This document shows positions 23,262 through 33,489 of a stretch of 64,000 nt of DNA, piece by piece. The notes under the pieces were generated by a model. That model was not told the origin of the DNA, ran no database searches, and was given only the letters and a program-made list of their open reading frames with translations. The position numbers and the translations under genes are program-made. The number at the start of each line of letters is the position of its first letter. Position 1 is the stretch's first letter. The stretch comes from Actinostola sp. cb2023 (lineage: Eukaryota; Cnidaria; Anthozoa; Actiniaria; Actinostolidae), in NCBI GenBank assembly GCA_033675265.1, contig JAUJYZ010000045.1:248001-312000 (forward strand), given 5' to 3'.

Positions 23262-23848
23262 GTGGGTAATTTCACAGTCGCTTTTCAACGATTATCTCTA
23301 TATTGTCGAGTATTTGTCTTTGTGTTGGTCCTTCATAAATAATTAGTATTAGAAATCAGTATATCCAACAATGGTATGCACACAATTATATTAGAGTACA
23401 GTCAAACATTGGGTAATTTCACAGTACCTTTTCAACGATTATCTCTATGTTGTCGAGTATTTGTCTTTGTGTTGGTCCTTCATAAATAATTAGTATTAGA
23501 AATCAGTATATCCAACAATGGTATGCACAAATTATATTAGAGTACAGTCAAACATTGGGTAATTTCACAGTACCTTTTCAACGATTATCTCTATATTGTC
23601 GAGTATTTGTCTTTGTGTTGGTCCTTCATAAATAATTAGTATTAGAAATCAGTATATCCAACAATGGTATGCACAAATTATATTAGAGTACAGTCAAACA
23701 TTGGGTAATTTCACAGTACCTTTTCAACGATTATCTCTATATTGTCGAGTATTTGTCTTTGTGTTGGTTCTTCATAAATAATTAGTATTCGAAATCAGTA
23801 TATCCAACAATGGTTTGCACAAATTATATTAGAGTACAGTCAAACATT
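23262..23848 (-). repeat. Four ~147-bp tandem units upstream of LINE ORF1
   Basis: Units begin at 23262, 23410, 23555 and 23702 (spacings 148, 145, 147) and end at 23848. Each contains GGGTAATTTCACAGT, CAACGATTATCTCTAT, GTATTTGTCTTTGTGTTGG and ATATTAGAGTACAGTCAAAC. The units are more than 95% identical by eye. They lie 5' of ORF1 of the Tx1/L1-like LINE on its own strand, the position of monomer promoters in some mammalian L1s (inference by analogy). Confidence 0.85.
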
Positions 23849-24849
23849 TCTAATCATTTAATATTATAAAATAATGTAATGAGATTTTAATTGATAAAAA
23901 AAAAATTCATATTATGATCAGATGATGATGGTTATGGTGATGGCGATTGTAATGATGGTGAATAAAAATAATATGTAATGTGTTTACCTGAAAATGTTGC
24001 AACACTGATGTTCCGTTTTTCTACTGCTGATTCCTGGCCTGGGTTAAGCTTTATGCTGATGCGTTTGTTTTTTGAAACTTTCTGGTCCGTCTGCTCAGAT
24101 GAACCAAACATTCCTTTCCAGTGGATTACCCAATCAGAACGAATTTCTTAATCTGTGGTGGTGCGGACTTTGACCTCTACGGACTTCTGCGAACAAACGT
24201 CACGTGAACAGTTCGTACTGGAGCTTGAAGAGTGTTTTCAAGCTAGCGATGTGATGTTTTCAAAATTCAACACTTGAATGTTACAGCAAAATTAAATCCA
24301 AGCGAGTTATTTTGAAAACTAGACACTCATTGAGCGTTCACTCGTGCCCTGGTGCGATGAATACTGGGATGCACTGCAGCATGAAAGGCGCATATGTATG
24401 GGCCTCCACCTTCCATTCAGGAGGGAGCTGTGAAGAATGCTTCGCTCGATGTCAGCATTCATGTCAACACGACCTAAGATATTCGCGAACTGAACTGACA
24501 GAGACACAGGGAAGCCTTGAAAGCCTTTACTTGTTGCGTGACTCGGTAGAACATGCAGAACATGTTTGAGCATGAAACCAGCACATATGTCGCAGTTATC
24601 GTTCGAGATCAATGCCGTATGTTTTATATTTCGTTCTTAGAGTGAAAATATTTGAAAATTTTAAAAGTAAAATGAAGAGACCATTACCTTGGTATATAAA
24701 AATGTATTCAACGAGTAAAGTTCAATGATTGATAGTTGTTCATGTTGTCGGTCGATTTTTCATTTAGACTTCGAAATATGAAATAACATAAATATAAACT
24801 TGTGGTTTCCTTTCTAGTAGAACACATAGACGTCCAGCTATTCGTGTGC
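23849..24849. other. Non-coding stretch
   Basis: No recognisable gene. 23905-23960 has a GATGATG-rich patch. A 97-codon open frame on the minus strand (24612-24319) resembles nothing I know, and its overlap with an 85-codon plus-strand frame argues for chance. It lies downstream, on the minus strand, of the transposase/exonuclease relic. Confidence 0.4.
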
Positions 24850-26335
24850 TTATCTTCTAGGACGATTTCCACTTTGTTCGTGTGTGTCAGTTGTATAATT
24901 GGGCTTCCTGTTAACTCTTGGCTTAGCTTTCTGGTCTTCTATCCTCTGAAGCGATACTGGTAATGCCAGTGCAGTCAGTAGTCCGCGCAGTCGTTTCTGA
25001 CGATAGCTTTCAGTCATCCGTATGTTGGAGCTCATTGATGGGGAAAGTCCAATCTGTATCAGTTCCATCCTTTTGACGTTTCTGATTTTGCAGGCTGCTT
25101 CATCATGTGCAAAGTCTTTGAATTCCTTTGCCAAACTTAGGACTTCAGTGTGTGTGACAGTTAGTCTGGAGTCGTATAAGATAGAATTCAAAGCTTTGAC
25201 GTCTTCTGTTGCGTCATGACCAGATAACTCTTTATCAAACAAAAACCTGTAAAGCGTCGTGATGTTCTTGGATTTACAATTGCGAATTGGGAATAGGGCA
25301 CACCTCTGCTTAGACTGCTGTCTCAGCAATACTAAAGAGTCGACAAATAGACAGGGTACTTCCAAAAAATATTCCAGCAAATTAGATCTCTTGAGGCTGT
25401 TGGCGAGCACGGGGAAGTCAAACTTATGATAAAAGAATGAACTGGAACTTCCTGGTTGTTCTTCAACAATGTATTTTGTTCATTGCGGTAGGTTGTAGAT
25501 AATCCTGTTATTTTAGAGGCTGATGGTTTGATATCTTTCTTGGAAGCATGTAACAGCAAACAGATTGAGATTTATATACTGAAAGACAGGACATCTGGAT
25601 AATACCACTGCATCTCTCTAGCCCAGTAGTCTCCAGATCGAGTACAAAGATAGCTTTATCATCTTCTTTTATAGATTGGATATTGAGCTCCATTGTAGAT
25701 GTTTCGTCTTGTTGCTGTACCACTGCATCTTCGACTGTTTCCTCGTACTCATCATGAGTGAATGTCAAAGCTAGATCTTTTATCATGGCACTAGTGACTT
25801 GAGGGATAGATGCTGATATATCAACGGCGCTTTCGTAAGTTGTACCTTCTTTCTGTTCTTTAGTTTCTTTCTTGCGCAATTTCATCTTCTTCATCTCAGT
25901 TCTTCGTCGCTTGAATTTATTTGTGGATTTTCGGTGTTTGTCTGCTTGCCTTTTTAATCACCAGTCGCTATGTACGAGTGCATTGCTTGTTTTGTGTTTA
26001 GGTGTAGCGATTGTGCTACATTTTCCAGATAACATAAACCGTCCTTGAATTGTGACACTGAAGCAGCAACTCTGAAGTCCTGGCTCTCTGAACTACCATA
26101 TTGACGAATTTTAGGAGCTTTACTGCCAACCATATTGTTGAAGGATTCGTTTGCTTGTGATCTACCAAGATGTGCCAGCTTGTTTGTTGTCTCAGTCGAA
26201 GTAAATGGTTCAAGGCAATCGTTGATAGCAGCTTTCAAATCCTCCCCACTTAGATGTTTTCCTCTAGGAAGATCTTTATGGACATAGCTAGTTGGATTCT
26301 TCTAGTAGCCGCACCATAATTGGCAATTTGCATGG
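24850..26335 (-). pseudogene. Transposase-like C-terminus joined to DEDDh exonuclease
   Basis: Reading leftward: KNPTSYVHKDLPRGKHLSG, then LGRSQANESFNNMVGSKAPK and RQYGSSESQDFRVAASVSQ, which resembles the C-terminal part of Mutator-like transposase-domain proteins common in cnidarians (from memory, moderate certainty). This ends at TGA near 25954. A second open frame (25894-25508) has AIFVLDLETTGLE, the exonuclease Exo I motif; then, across two frame changes, YHKFDFPVLANSLKRSNLL (Exo II) and LSGHDATEDVKALNSI (Exo III, H-x4-D). D-E-D-H-D residues are all present. The end KPRVNRKPNYTTDTHEQSGN is basic. An old, frameshifted gene or a multi-exon one whose introns I cannot fix. Confidence 0.62.
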
Positions 26336-27129
26336 CGTCCAAATGCATGGGGTACGATCAGCAACAGGTTTTCTTATAGTCCTTTTGGGTCATGTTTGTG
26401 CTGATGGAGACAGTACATGAAACGTTAACAGCGGCACGGATACTGAATGACCGTGGATGTTCATCCTTTCACTGAAGATCTGAAACAAGGAATATAATGA
26501 AAAATGAAGAAAGAGGATGTTCAGGGCCCGGAGATAGGGGACCCCTATATATAAATGAGAAAACAGCCTCCTCTCTTCGAGTGATTTTCAATACGATGCC
26601 AAGCCGCATGAAAACGATGATGGGAGAAAACAAAATTGCGGATGACAAGTGGATAAACGAAGGTTTTGTGAAAAACCGGAATGGGGGCACGAGGTTTAAA
26701 CATTTATCTCATTCTTTCACTCGAGCAAATAGGTACGGTAAGACTTTAGCTTCGTACGCTTGGAAAATAGGGCTATCTTATCTCTTGTAATATATCTTCA
26801 TGAATTTGTGCCTTGTTTGTTAAAAGGTAAGCTTTAAAAAAATCTTAACATTTTACTACTATGTGGAAAACAATCGCCAACCGTAAGTGCTATTTTGGGT
26901 TACATAACCACTTACAAAGACACTTTCTAGTTTAACATATTTTAAACTCAGAGCCCCATTTTGAAAACAAAATAGACAATTTGGATGTCATCTGATAAAT
27001 CAAGTGATCAACATTGTATGATGTTTTTTCACGTAGGGCAATGAATAATATTGAGCTTTGGCACTGTACCAAGTTTCATCTGTCCAGGATGATAAAATAA
27101 TTTAAAAAACCCGGAAACATACGATTTTT
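26336..27129. other. Non-coding stretch
   Basis: A plus-strand open frame of 97 codons (26497-26790) overlaps a minus-strand frame of 73 codons; neither resembles a known family. No repeat ends recognised. Confidence 0.4.
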
Positions 27130-27419
27130 TCACTGAACCATGCCTTGAGTAAATTCCTTTATTTTTTCCTTTAACGTGTGACGACTCTTGTAATTTGAAT
27201 AGAACTGCCTGGATAATAAAAGTGATGAAGGTGCTCGAGTCTTAAGTTCAGTACAGTCTAATATAACTCTGGTCTTTGAATAGGCCAGTTTGAAACACTG
27301 AGGCATGCTGTTATCTACTTGTTGTCGAGAAGGTCTTATGGGTATATCACCAAGAACAAAGTACAATAAATTACACCAAGTAATAAGCTTGCGAGAAACA
27401 TAAGATAAGTGTATATTAA

Positions 27420-27813
27420 TGTCCATTCAATTCATGATAGCAAATAACAAAACAATGATATATATGTAACAACGAGATACACGAGTTTGGGCCTTAATGA
27501 GCAGTTTATTATCATACTGTATATATGGGTCACACAATATAACTGCTAATGGGAGGGAGGGAAGGGTACGAGAGTAAAATATACGAACGAACGTGGCAAG
27601 ACACAACGCGGTATGATACCGGATACACTCGTAACCTTACCATTCCCCATTAAACTATATTAATCATTAACTAATATCACTTAATGTCCATTCAATTCAT
27701 GATAGCAAATAACAAAACAATGATATATATGTAACAACGAGATACACGAGTTTGGGCCTTAATGAGCAGTTTATTATCATACTGTATATATGGGTCACAC
27801 AATATAACTGCCC
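27420..27813 (-). repeat. B1-A2-B2 repeat cluster of Ngaro-like element 1
   Basis: B2 at 27420-27553 and B1 at 27681-27813 are direct repeats of about 133 bp; A2 (27558-27680) between them is a copy of A1 at 31444-31566. In this class the repeats allow a circular DNA intermediate that the recombinase integrates. Confidence 0.88.
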
Positions 27814-27831
27814 AAAGATAGTGGCCCATAA

Positions 27832-28824
27832 TTAAGATGTTGGAGGTAAATAAGGATTGGCATATTGGTACGAGGTATTGTTTGTTGAGGCGATGAGTTT
27901 GGCATTGCGAAGGAATATACTCAAGGGTGAACGTATGTAGCGTTTGTAGCAGTCGGACGTCCATCTACCCATGAGTTTTATCTCGTAGTCCTGAAGACCT
28001 GCAATAGACGCTGATGTTGCCCCTCCTATTCTAAAACTGTGTCCACTGTAAGCGTTGGGTTCTAGACCAGCAAGGCGGAGAAGTGGAGTGATAAAGGCAA
28101 TTAGACCTTGCCGAGAAATGGACTCCCCATTAGCCAGTTGAAATAAAGTCATGTCGCCATGATGATCTATTTTCTGCTGTAATTGTAAGTTAGATTTTAT
28201 AGCACATACTGCGCAAACCTTGTGTTGAGTATGGCCAGTATATAGTACAATCCCTTCACCTTTTTGATCAGTTTTAGATTTCTTTATTCTCAGAGCGAGG
28301 TATTCATCACCATCTGAAGTTATACAAATAGTTGCGTCCTTTAAAAGAAGAGGAATGTCGTCGGAGTGCGAATCTGTTATTGTAAATTCGCTAGCACGTA
28401 GTAACACGAAATGCGCTGTAGTGATAGCCGCCCAGAATGTTATATCAGTTGGCAGAGAGTGATCGATAAAATCATACAGTTTGCATAGAATGTCAAAGGT
28501 AATTGGTAATTTTTGCTTGGTTGGTGTGAAATGCTGACGTTGAATTCCACGTAGTGTTTGCTGTAGTTTGATAGTATTTGTGAGTGGATTATTGTAACCA
28601 TGACTTATATGTAACGCCCGGACAGCTGCTAAGTAAACCTTGATCGATTGTGGTTTAATCCTTTCCGCGAGATGAGAAACAAATAATAGCAGAGTGTTTT
28701 CGTTTCCAGGGAGTGATTGTAGATTGTGAGTGTCGCAAAATTGTAAATACTGTCGTTGTGCTGAGGAATACGTGCGATGAGTGTTGTCAGCTAGTCCTTT
28801 TTGAAAGTAATTGTCTGCTTTCAT
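27832..28824 (-). CDS. Tyrosine recombinase of Ngaro-like element 1
   Basis: 330 aa, intact. N-terminal SAM-like region: NTHRTYSSAQRQYLQFC, LLLFVSHLAERIKPQSIKVY, VRALHISHGYNNPL. Catalytic region: LLRASEFTITD (first arginine), LALRIKKSKTDQKG (beta-hairpin lysine), YSGHSFRIGGATSASIAG (H-x-x-R), LMGRWTSDCYKRYIR (tyrosine nucleophile). It integrates the cDNA without a DDE integrase. The start ATG overlaps the stop of the upstream RT ORF (ATGA), pointing to termination-reinitiation or coupled translation. The ORF ends just before repeat B1. Confidence 0.92.
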   Translation of the reverse strand: MKADNYFQKGLADNTHRTYSSAQRQYLQFCDTHNLQSLPGNENTLLLFVSHLAERIKPQSIKVYLAAVRALHISHGYNNPLTNTIKLQQTLRGIQRQHFTPTKQKLPITFDILCKLYDFIDHSLPTDITFWAAITTAHFVLLRASEFTITDSHSDDIPLLLKDATICITSDGDEYLALRIKKSKTDQKGEGIVLYTGHTQHKVCAVCAIKSNLQLQQKIDHHGDMTLFQLANGESISRQGLIAFITPLLRLAGLEPNAYSGHSFRIGGATSASIAGLQDYEIKLMGRWTSDCYKRYIRSPLSIFLRNAKLIASTNNTSYQYANPYLPPTS

Positions 28825-30680
28825 TTGAAGGCGTCTAACCTCAGTCGTACGGCCGGGGTCGGTAAAGCTCGTGCATGTGGAACCAGCTCTCGGAACCTCG
28901 CGACCTGCAAACGGGACAAAGCGTCAGAAGCGCAATTTTGTATACCAGGAATATGAACTGATTTAATAACAATGTTAAATCGAGCACAAACATAAAACAA
29001 ATAGCGCATTAGTGTCATGATATGTGGACATCGGCTACTTCCGGAGTTGAGTATGTGAACCACAGCTTGATTGTCACAATGAAATACTATATTCTTTGTT
29101 TGAAGTAATGTAGCCCATACTGTGATGGCCATGGTTATTGCGTATAGTTCTTTGAAGGTTATAGAACGTCTATTGGGGACGCCAACCATATCGAATGTTT
29201 CATAGAGCCAATAATCCTCAAAGAGAGCGCCAAAAGAAGTGGTACATGCATCGGTGTACAAATGTAAACAAGAGTTCGTAGACCATTTTTCATCATAAAA
29301 GAAAGTTCGTCCGTTCCAGTCGCTCAGAAAGTAATTCCACCAACGAAGGTCTTTGAAGAAACCACTATTCAGTCTTAAACGATGATCTGGATGACGCGCT
29401 TTCTTTAGTAAGTCAATCATTCTCCGCAAAAATGTTCGCCCAGGGCGGCAAACAGAACAAATAAAATTAAGCTTTCCAATCAGTGATTGCAATTGACGTT
29501 TGGTACATAATCGTCGAGATTGCCATTTCAAAATCAAATCGGTAGTCTCTTGTAGACGTGATTCAGTTATCCGCGCTTCTTGAGAGACGCTGTCGAGTTC
29601 GATCCCTAGTAGTTCTAATTTTGTGCAAGGTTCAGTTGTTTTCTTTGGATTCTCCGCAAATCCGAGTTCCGTACAAGTCGAGAGCATTGAGTTTAAATTT
29701 GTTTTACAGCTTTTATCTGGAGCCGGCGGGCCACAAGTCCAGAAGTCATCAAGATAATGCCATACAGGAATAACTCCGCGCTGCTCCATGATGTAAGCCA
29801 GAGAATCGGCATACCTTAAGAATAGAGACGGAGAACTCCGTAACCCGAAGGGTAAATAAGTGTCAACAAAATAACCAGTTGTAACAGTTCCATTGACCTC
29901 AATAGGCCAAGTTGATCCTAATAACTCCCAGTCGTTCTTGTTTACTAAAATGTGTCTAAAGGCATCCGATAAGTCCAATTTACTCATAAGTGCGCCGGCA
30001 TCGTGAGTTTTGAGCAGTCGAATGGCGGTGTCCAAAGTGTCGTAACGACACGTGTAAAGTTCCTTAGGAATATTGTCGTTTATACTGTGGCCCGGCGGCC
30101 AAGATAAGTCGTTAATTAAGCGCCAGCGTACTGGTTCGGAGCGCTTTTTTGGTATAGCGCCCATCGGTGATCCGATAAAATTATTAAATGGTGGGCTAAG
30201 AAAAGGCCCGAGTTTGCGGTTGAGACTGAGCTCACGTTCTAGTTCTGCAGCGACGGCTGTAGCATTCGATAAGGCAGAGAAATGATTTGTGGACACGCGA
30301 AAGTTGCGGTTTCCGGTGTAGCCAATATTGATTCCATTGTCAATTCCCTTGAATAAATCATCAACAAAGTTTCGATCAGGATAATTTCGTAAATTTAAGT
30401 TCCAAATTGTTGAATCAAAAGGAGATTTAACTTGAGTTGTTGGCGGAGAGCTTGCAATCGGCCAGGGAATGGTTCCCCCTGCAAGCCTTGCACACATGTG
30501 CTCGTTTGCATTCCGCTCCTTGCTGGCAGGCGCGTCGTTGGTACAAATTACAACCTTGTTTGTCGTTGGCGAACCAACGCTCAAATTTCCAGTTGTTGTC
30601 AGCCTGTCCCGAGCTAGCTTTCTTCGTCGTTTTATTCTCCTCCAGCGTCGATTTCGGTCGAAAAAGGCAGTCGCGCACAA
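28821..30680 (-). CDS. Reverse transcriptase/RNase H of Ngaro-like element 1
   Basis: Intact; conserved sequence begins near 30430 (VKSPFDSTIWNLNLRNYP), upstream residues overlap the gag-like ORF in another frame. RT: GPFLSPPFNNFIGSPMGAIP, WRLINDLSWPPGHSIND, MSKLDLSDAFRHILV (motif A), YLPFGLRSSPSLFLR, VWHYLDDFWTCG (motif C), LGFAENPKKT. RNase H: LYTDACTTSFGALF, TFKELYAITMAITVW, FHCDNQAVVHILNSG, IQNCASDALSRL, giving D-E-D-D. The DIRS-order RT/RH arrangement is clear. The start used is unknown; a frameshift from gag or internal initiation would be needed. Confidence 0.9.
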   Translation of the reverse strand: MCATAFFDRNRRWRRIKRRRKLARDRLTTTGNLSVGSPTTNKVVICTNDAPASKERNANEHMCARLAGGTIPWPIASSPPTTQVKSPFDSTIWNLNLRNYPDRNFVDDLFKGIDNGINIGYTGNRNFRVSTNHFSALSNATAVAAELERELSLNRKLGPFLSPPFNNFIGSPMGAIPKKRSEPVRWRLINDLSWPPGHSINDNIPKELYTCRYDTLDTAIRLLKTHDAGALMSKLDLSDAFRHILVNKNDWELLGSTWPIEVNGTVTTGYFVDTYLPFGLRSSPSLFLRYADSLAYIMEQRGVIPVWHYLDDFWTCGPPAPDKSCKTNLNSMLSTCTELGFAENPKKTTEPCTKLELLGIELDSVSQEARITESRLQETTDLILKWQSRRLCTKRQLQSLIGKLNFICSVCRPGRTFLRRMIDLLKKARHPDHRLRLNSGFFKDLRWWNYFLSDWNGRTFFYDEKWSTNSCLHLYTDACTTSFGALFEDYWLYETFDMVGVPNRRSITFKELYAITMAITVWATLLQTKNIVFHCDNQAVVHILNSGSSRCPHIMTLMRYLFYVCARFNIVIKSVHIPGIQNCASDALSRLQVARFRELVPHARALPTPAVRLRLDAFK

Positions 30681-31390
30681 GATGATTTTCCGACTTGCAA
30701 CGTTGGCATGTTAGGCCCTCCTTCCTGACGCTTGAGGAATCCAAAATTGTTGAATACAACGTTGTGTCGACAATGTCCAATTGTCCTGATGGGGCGATGT
30801 CGTCCAAGCTTTTCCTGAACTGCGTATCGTAGTCGTATACAGCAGACCAGCGAAACTTCCGATTCGCTTTTTGTATGATGGAGCGATAACGTGCCAGCTC
30901 GTTGTACCGCGTGGGATCGCTTGACATCAGTTGGCCCTCGTAGATGGTCCACGCTTCCAACCACTGGTCGAACGATTCAATCGTTTCGGTCCGTTTAGGC
31001 TCGGTTTCCGTGTTCGTTTTCCCTGACTTTTTCGGTAGCAAAGTATGCAGATCGATGTAGGCGTGCTTATTAGTAGATTTATTTGGGCAATCTTTACCTT
31101 GCGGTGTTTTAGCCTTGTGTTGTTCTGGGGCACCACCCCCTTCTTTATCGTTGATGCGAGACCGCATGTCCTCTTGCTCTATCTTGAGCGCTCCCACCTG
31201 TTCGGATAATGCATGTCCTGATCGCTTTCAGGATTTTTCCGTTGGGAGAGCTGCTGTGATCCAAGGACAGATCTTCGTCAGATTCGGGCGTTTGGCCCTC
31301 GCAATGTTTCCCCGGCGGCCCGAAGGAATGGAAGGCTTTTGATATTTTGCAGCCCGGGCAGAGACTTGATCTTGGCTTCTTGGATGACAT
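30427..31390 (-). CDS. Gag-like protein of Ngaro-like element 1, one frame change
   Basis: Starts at 31390 with MSSKKPRSSLCPGCKISKAF; the same short N-terminal CPGCK opens the gag-like ORF of the second Ngaro-like element. A frame change near 31210 leads to VGALKIEQEDMRSRIND, a Gag core with IESFDQWLEAWTIYEGQL and FRWSAVYDYDTQFR, a CCHC knuckle (CQRCKSENHLVRDC), and a cysteine/histidine cluster CNLYQRRACQQGAECKRAHVC. It would package the RNA. The last ~85 codons overlap the RT frame. The indel could be an assembly error since all else in this element is intact. Confidence 0.78.
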
Positions 31391-31443
31391 TTTTTTTTTT
31401 AATTAAATTATATCTAATAAACACTAAAATAGGATAGACTGAG

Positions 31444-31566
31444 TGCGATACGAGAGTAAAATATACGAACGAACTTGGCAAGACACAACGCGGTATGATA
31501 CCGGATACACTCGTAACCTTACCATTCCCCATTAAACTATATTAATCATTAACTAATATCACTTAA
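31444..31566 (-). repeat. A1 repeat, 5' end of Ngaro-like element 1
   Basis: About 123 bp, matching A2 at 27558-27680 with one or two differences (for example ACTTGGC against ACGTGGC). It starts the element on the minus strand 54 bp upstream of the gag-like ATG and would hold the promoter or leader. Confidence 0.86.
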
Positions 31567-32281
31567 ATCTTACTGACAAATCCTGTCTTTACTCTACATA
31601 AGAACATGAACAGTTCATCTATTATATGCATATTTCTAGGTCTACCTGCAAGGCTTGGGGTTTCTGATGCTATCATATGCTATAATATATAGACTGCATT
31701 GAATTTCCAGACATGTAGATGTAATAATAAAAGGCATAAAGAACATTATAATTCTCAAATCCAGTATAACATTTTATAAGCTTATCATCTGAGGAAAATC
31801 TCTCCACTCCAAATTTTTATATGGCCAACTGATCTTTAAGGGCGTCGGATTCATCTTCCCTCAGCTGTAAGATTTCTAGTCGCAATCTTCCTGACAGTGT
31901 GCATGTGCATTTTACTCTGGGTAATTATCAATCAAATTGAAAAATATTTGTTTTGGTATATGTATATTATATGCTGTATGCACTGTAAGTAAGTGAATAT
32001 ATTGACATTGCCTTTGCCTGTTTTCTTCTACCACTAAACTACATGTTTCTATATCCACATCTGAGTTTGTCTTGTTGTCCGGTTAGCTTCCGGTTAGCAT
32101 TTCTTTGATAACGATTTCTTGCAATTCTGTGTGGTGTAACCAGTGATATTTGGCCCGGGTACCCTCTATATGCGAGTATGCGTGAATTTATTGGAAAAGG
32201 ACACTGAGGACCAACGCCAATGCGAGGAAGATAACGGTACGTCGAAGCGTCATTAAGATGCCCAGGGAAACTGTTAATTAA

Positions 32282-33049
32282 GGTAATGCGATTGTGCAAT
32301 TTGTTGTCGAACTATTTTTTTTAAACTTGGCAGAAATATTGATTTTGAGTGCTAGAGTAGAAAAATGAAATAAAAAATTGGGGTCACCGAATCCATTGAG
32401 AAGATATAATTTTTCAAAGATGGTGCTTGCGGCCATCTTTTCTGGCAAAAATGGATAATGGAATTACAAGCTCTTGCTATCCGTGTTGGTCGGTAATAAT
32501 AAAATCAATACTTTCAAATGATACATATGTTAACATAATATAATGAAAAAACCGAAATTTGTCATTTTATTGTGATGAACAATAAGTTTTCAAAGCCAAA
32601 ATTTCAAAAACAATACATTTTGACCGTACTTTACGATCCTATTTTTGGACATTTTGGCGATTTCCTTCAAATTTAGCTCGAAGACCTACCATTTTTTGAT
32701 ATGTTTTAGCTTTCGTAAATACCTACTCAGGGCAAAAATATCAGGGTAGGTCACCGTGTTAGATTTTTAGATATTCGCCGTTGAATATTAAAATGCACGA
32801 TCCGCCATATTGAAAGAGCTCTACCACAGGAAGCCCAACCAATGAAAAGTAGTTCGAAAATGAACACTTCGTAGATTTACTAAAAAAAATAGCTCGAAGA
32901 CCTGTCTTCATTTTTTGATATTTTCTAGCTTTAGTTGACCTAGACTTACAGTGGAAAAATCAGGATAGGTCACCGACTTAGATTTTTAGATAATCGCCGT
33001 TGAATATCATGCGCAGGAAAGATGCGCACGAATGCACGATCGCATTACC
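32282..33049. mobile_element. TTAA-flanked non-autonomous element (768 bp)
   Basis: Ends are inverted: GGTAATGCGATTGTGCA on the left and TGCACGATCGCATTACC on the right, flanked by TTAA at 32278-32281 and 33050-33053. TTAA target duplication is typical of piggyBac-type transposons. No coding capacity. Inside, a ~120-bp unit occurs twice (about 32680-32800 and 32893-33010) with GAAGACCT, TAGGTCACCG, TTAGATTTTTAGATA and TCGCCGTTGAATAT. Confidence 0.82.
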
Positions 33050-33489
33050 TTAATGCAGTATATTATTATTATCCTATTCATTAATAAATCATGAGAAAAG
33101 CACAATAGAAATCATAACCGTGGCAGAGCTTGTATTTCTGATACAAAATCGTCTTGATTTGCATAGACTTTAACTTTGATTTTCTCGGCCAGACTTACTG
33201 GTGTCATGAAAATTATAGTAGAACATGAAATTATACATCAGTGCATATGATAAGTCCGAAACAATATTCGCGTCCGTGTTGTATAAGATCTTATAAAACA
33301 CGGCCCCTCATATTGTATCTATTACGTATTACACGCGTTTTTATTTCGACCTGGTAATAATCATTGTAATAATCATAGCCATTGTTATCATCATCATGCA
33401 TCGCTCTAGTAGTACGATGCATGTCGCAAATACAAATACACGAGATATTTTCTTACCCTGAAACAAGCATTACTATCATGCCATCCGCG

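Larger units (their letters stand above)
18000..23848 (-). mobile_element. Tx1/L1-like LINE, near full length, with 5' tandem units
   Basis: On the minus strand the order is: four tandem ~147-bp units (23848-23262), a ~270-bp leader, ORF1 (22991-22271), a ~500-bp spacer, ORF2 with endonuclease, RT and C-terminal zinc region (21772-18024), and an A/G-rich 3' end near 17900-18000. The two-ORF layout, the ORF1 type and the ORF2 C-terminus place it in the L1/Tx1 clade. Few breaks remain: frameshifts in ORF1 and ORF2 and one in-frame TAA. Confidence 0.85.
27420..31566 (-). mobile_element. Ngaro-like tyrosine-recombinase retrotransposon 1, complete
   Basis: On the minus strand: A1 (31566-31444), gag-like ORF, RT/RNase H ORF, tyrosine recombinase ORF, B1 (27813-27681), A2 (27680-27558), B2 (27553-27420). 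A1 matches A2 (ACGAGAGTAAAATATACGAA ... TAATATCACTTA) and B1 matches B2 (GTCCATTCAATTCATGATAG ... CACACAATATAACTGC). Split direct repeats of the form A1-ORFs-B1-A2-B2 define Ngaro-type elements of the DIRS order (established knowledge). Length about 4.15 kb. The repeats look nearly identical, so the insertion is young. Confidence 0.88.
27130..31900 (-). pseudogene. DDE_Tnp_4-type transposase relic, split by the Ngaro-like element
   Basis: Right part (31900-31567, minus) reads FGVERFSSDDKLIKCYTGFE, then GRPRNMHIIDELFMFLCRV and KTGFVSK. Left part (27418-27130) continues INIHLSYVSRKLITWCNLLY, then TRVILDCTELKTRAPSSLLL (first catalytic aspartate) and YSNYKSRHTLKE. The two halves join at one point of the family alignment, with the whole element 27420-31566 between them. 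The family is the THAP/ISL2EU-type DDE transposase, also seen at 58.2-59.6 kb. The right part contains stops and the rest of the catalytic domain is missing on the left: a dead copy older than the retrotransposon inside it. Confidence 0.72.

Noticed and set aside
23262..23848. CRISPR-like array of four repeats
   Set aside because: The whole ~147-bp unit is repeated with no unique spacers, and the context is a LINE 5' end in a eukaryotic genome.
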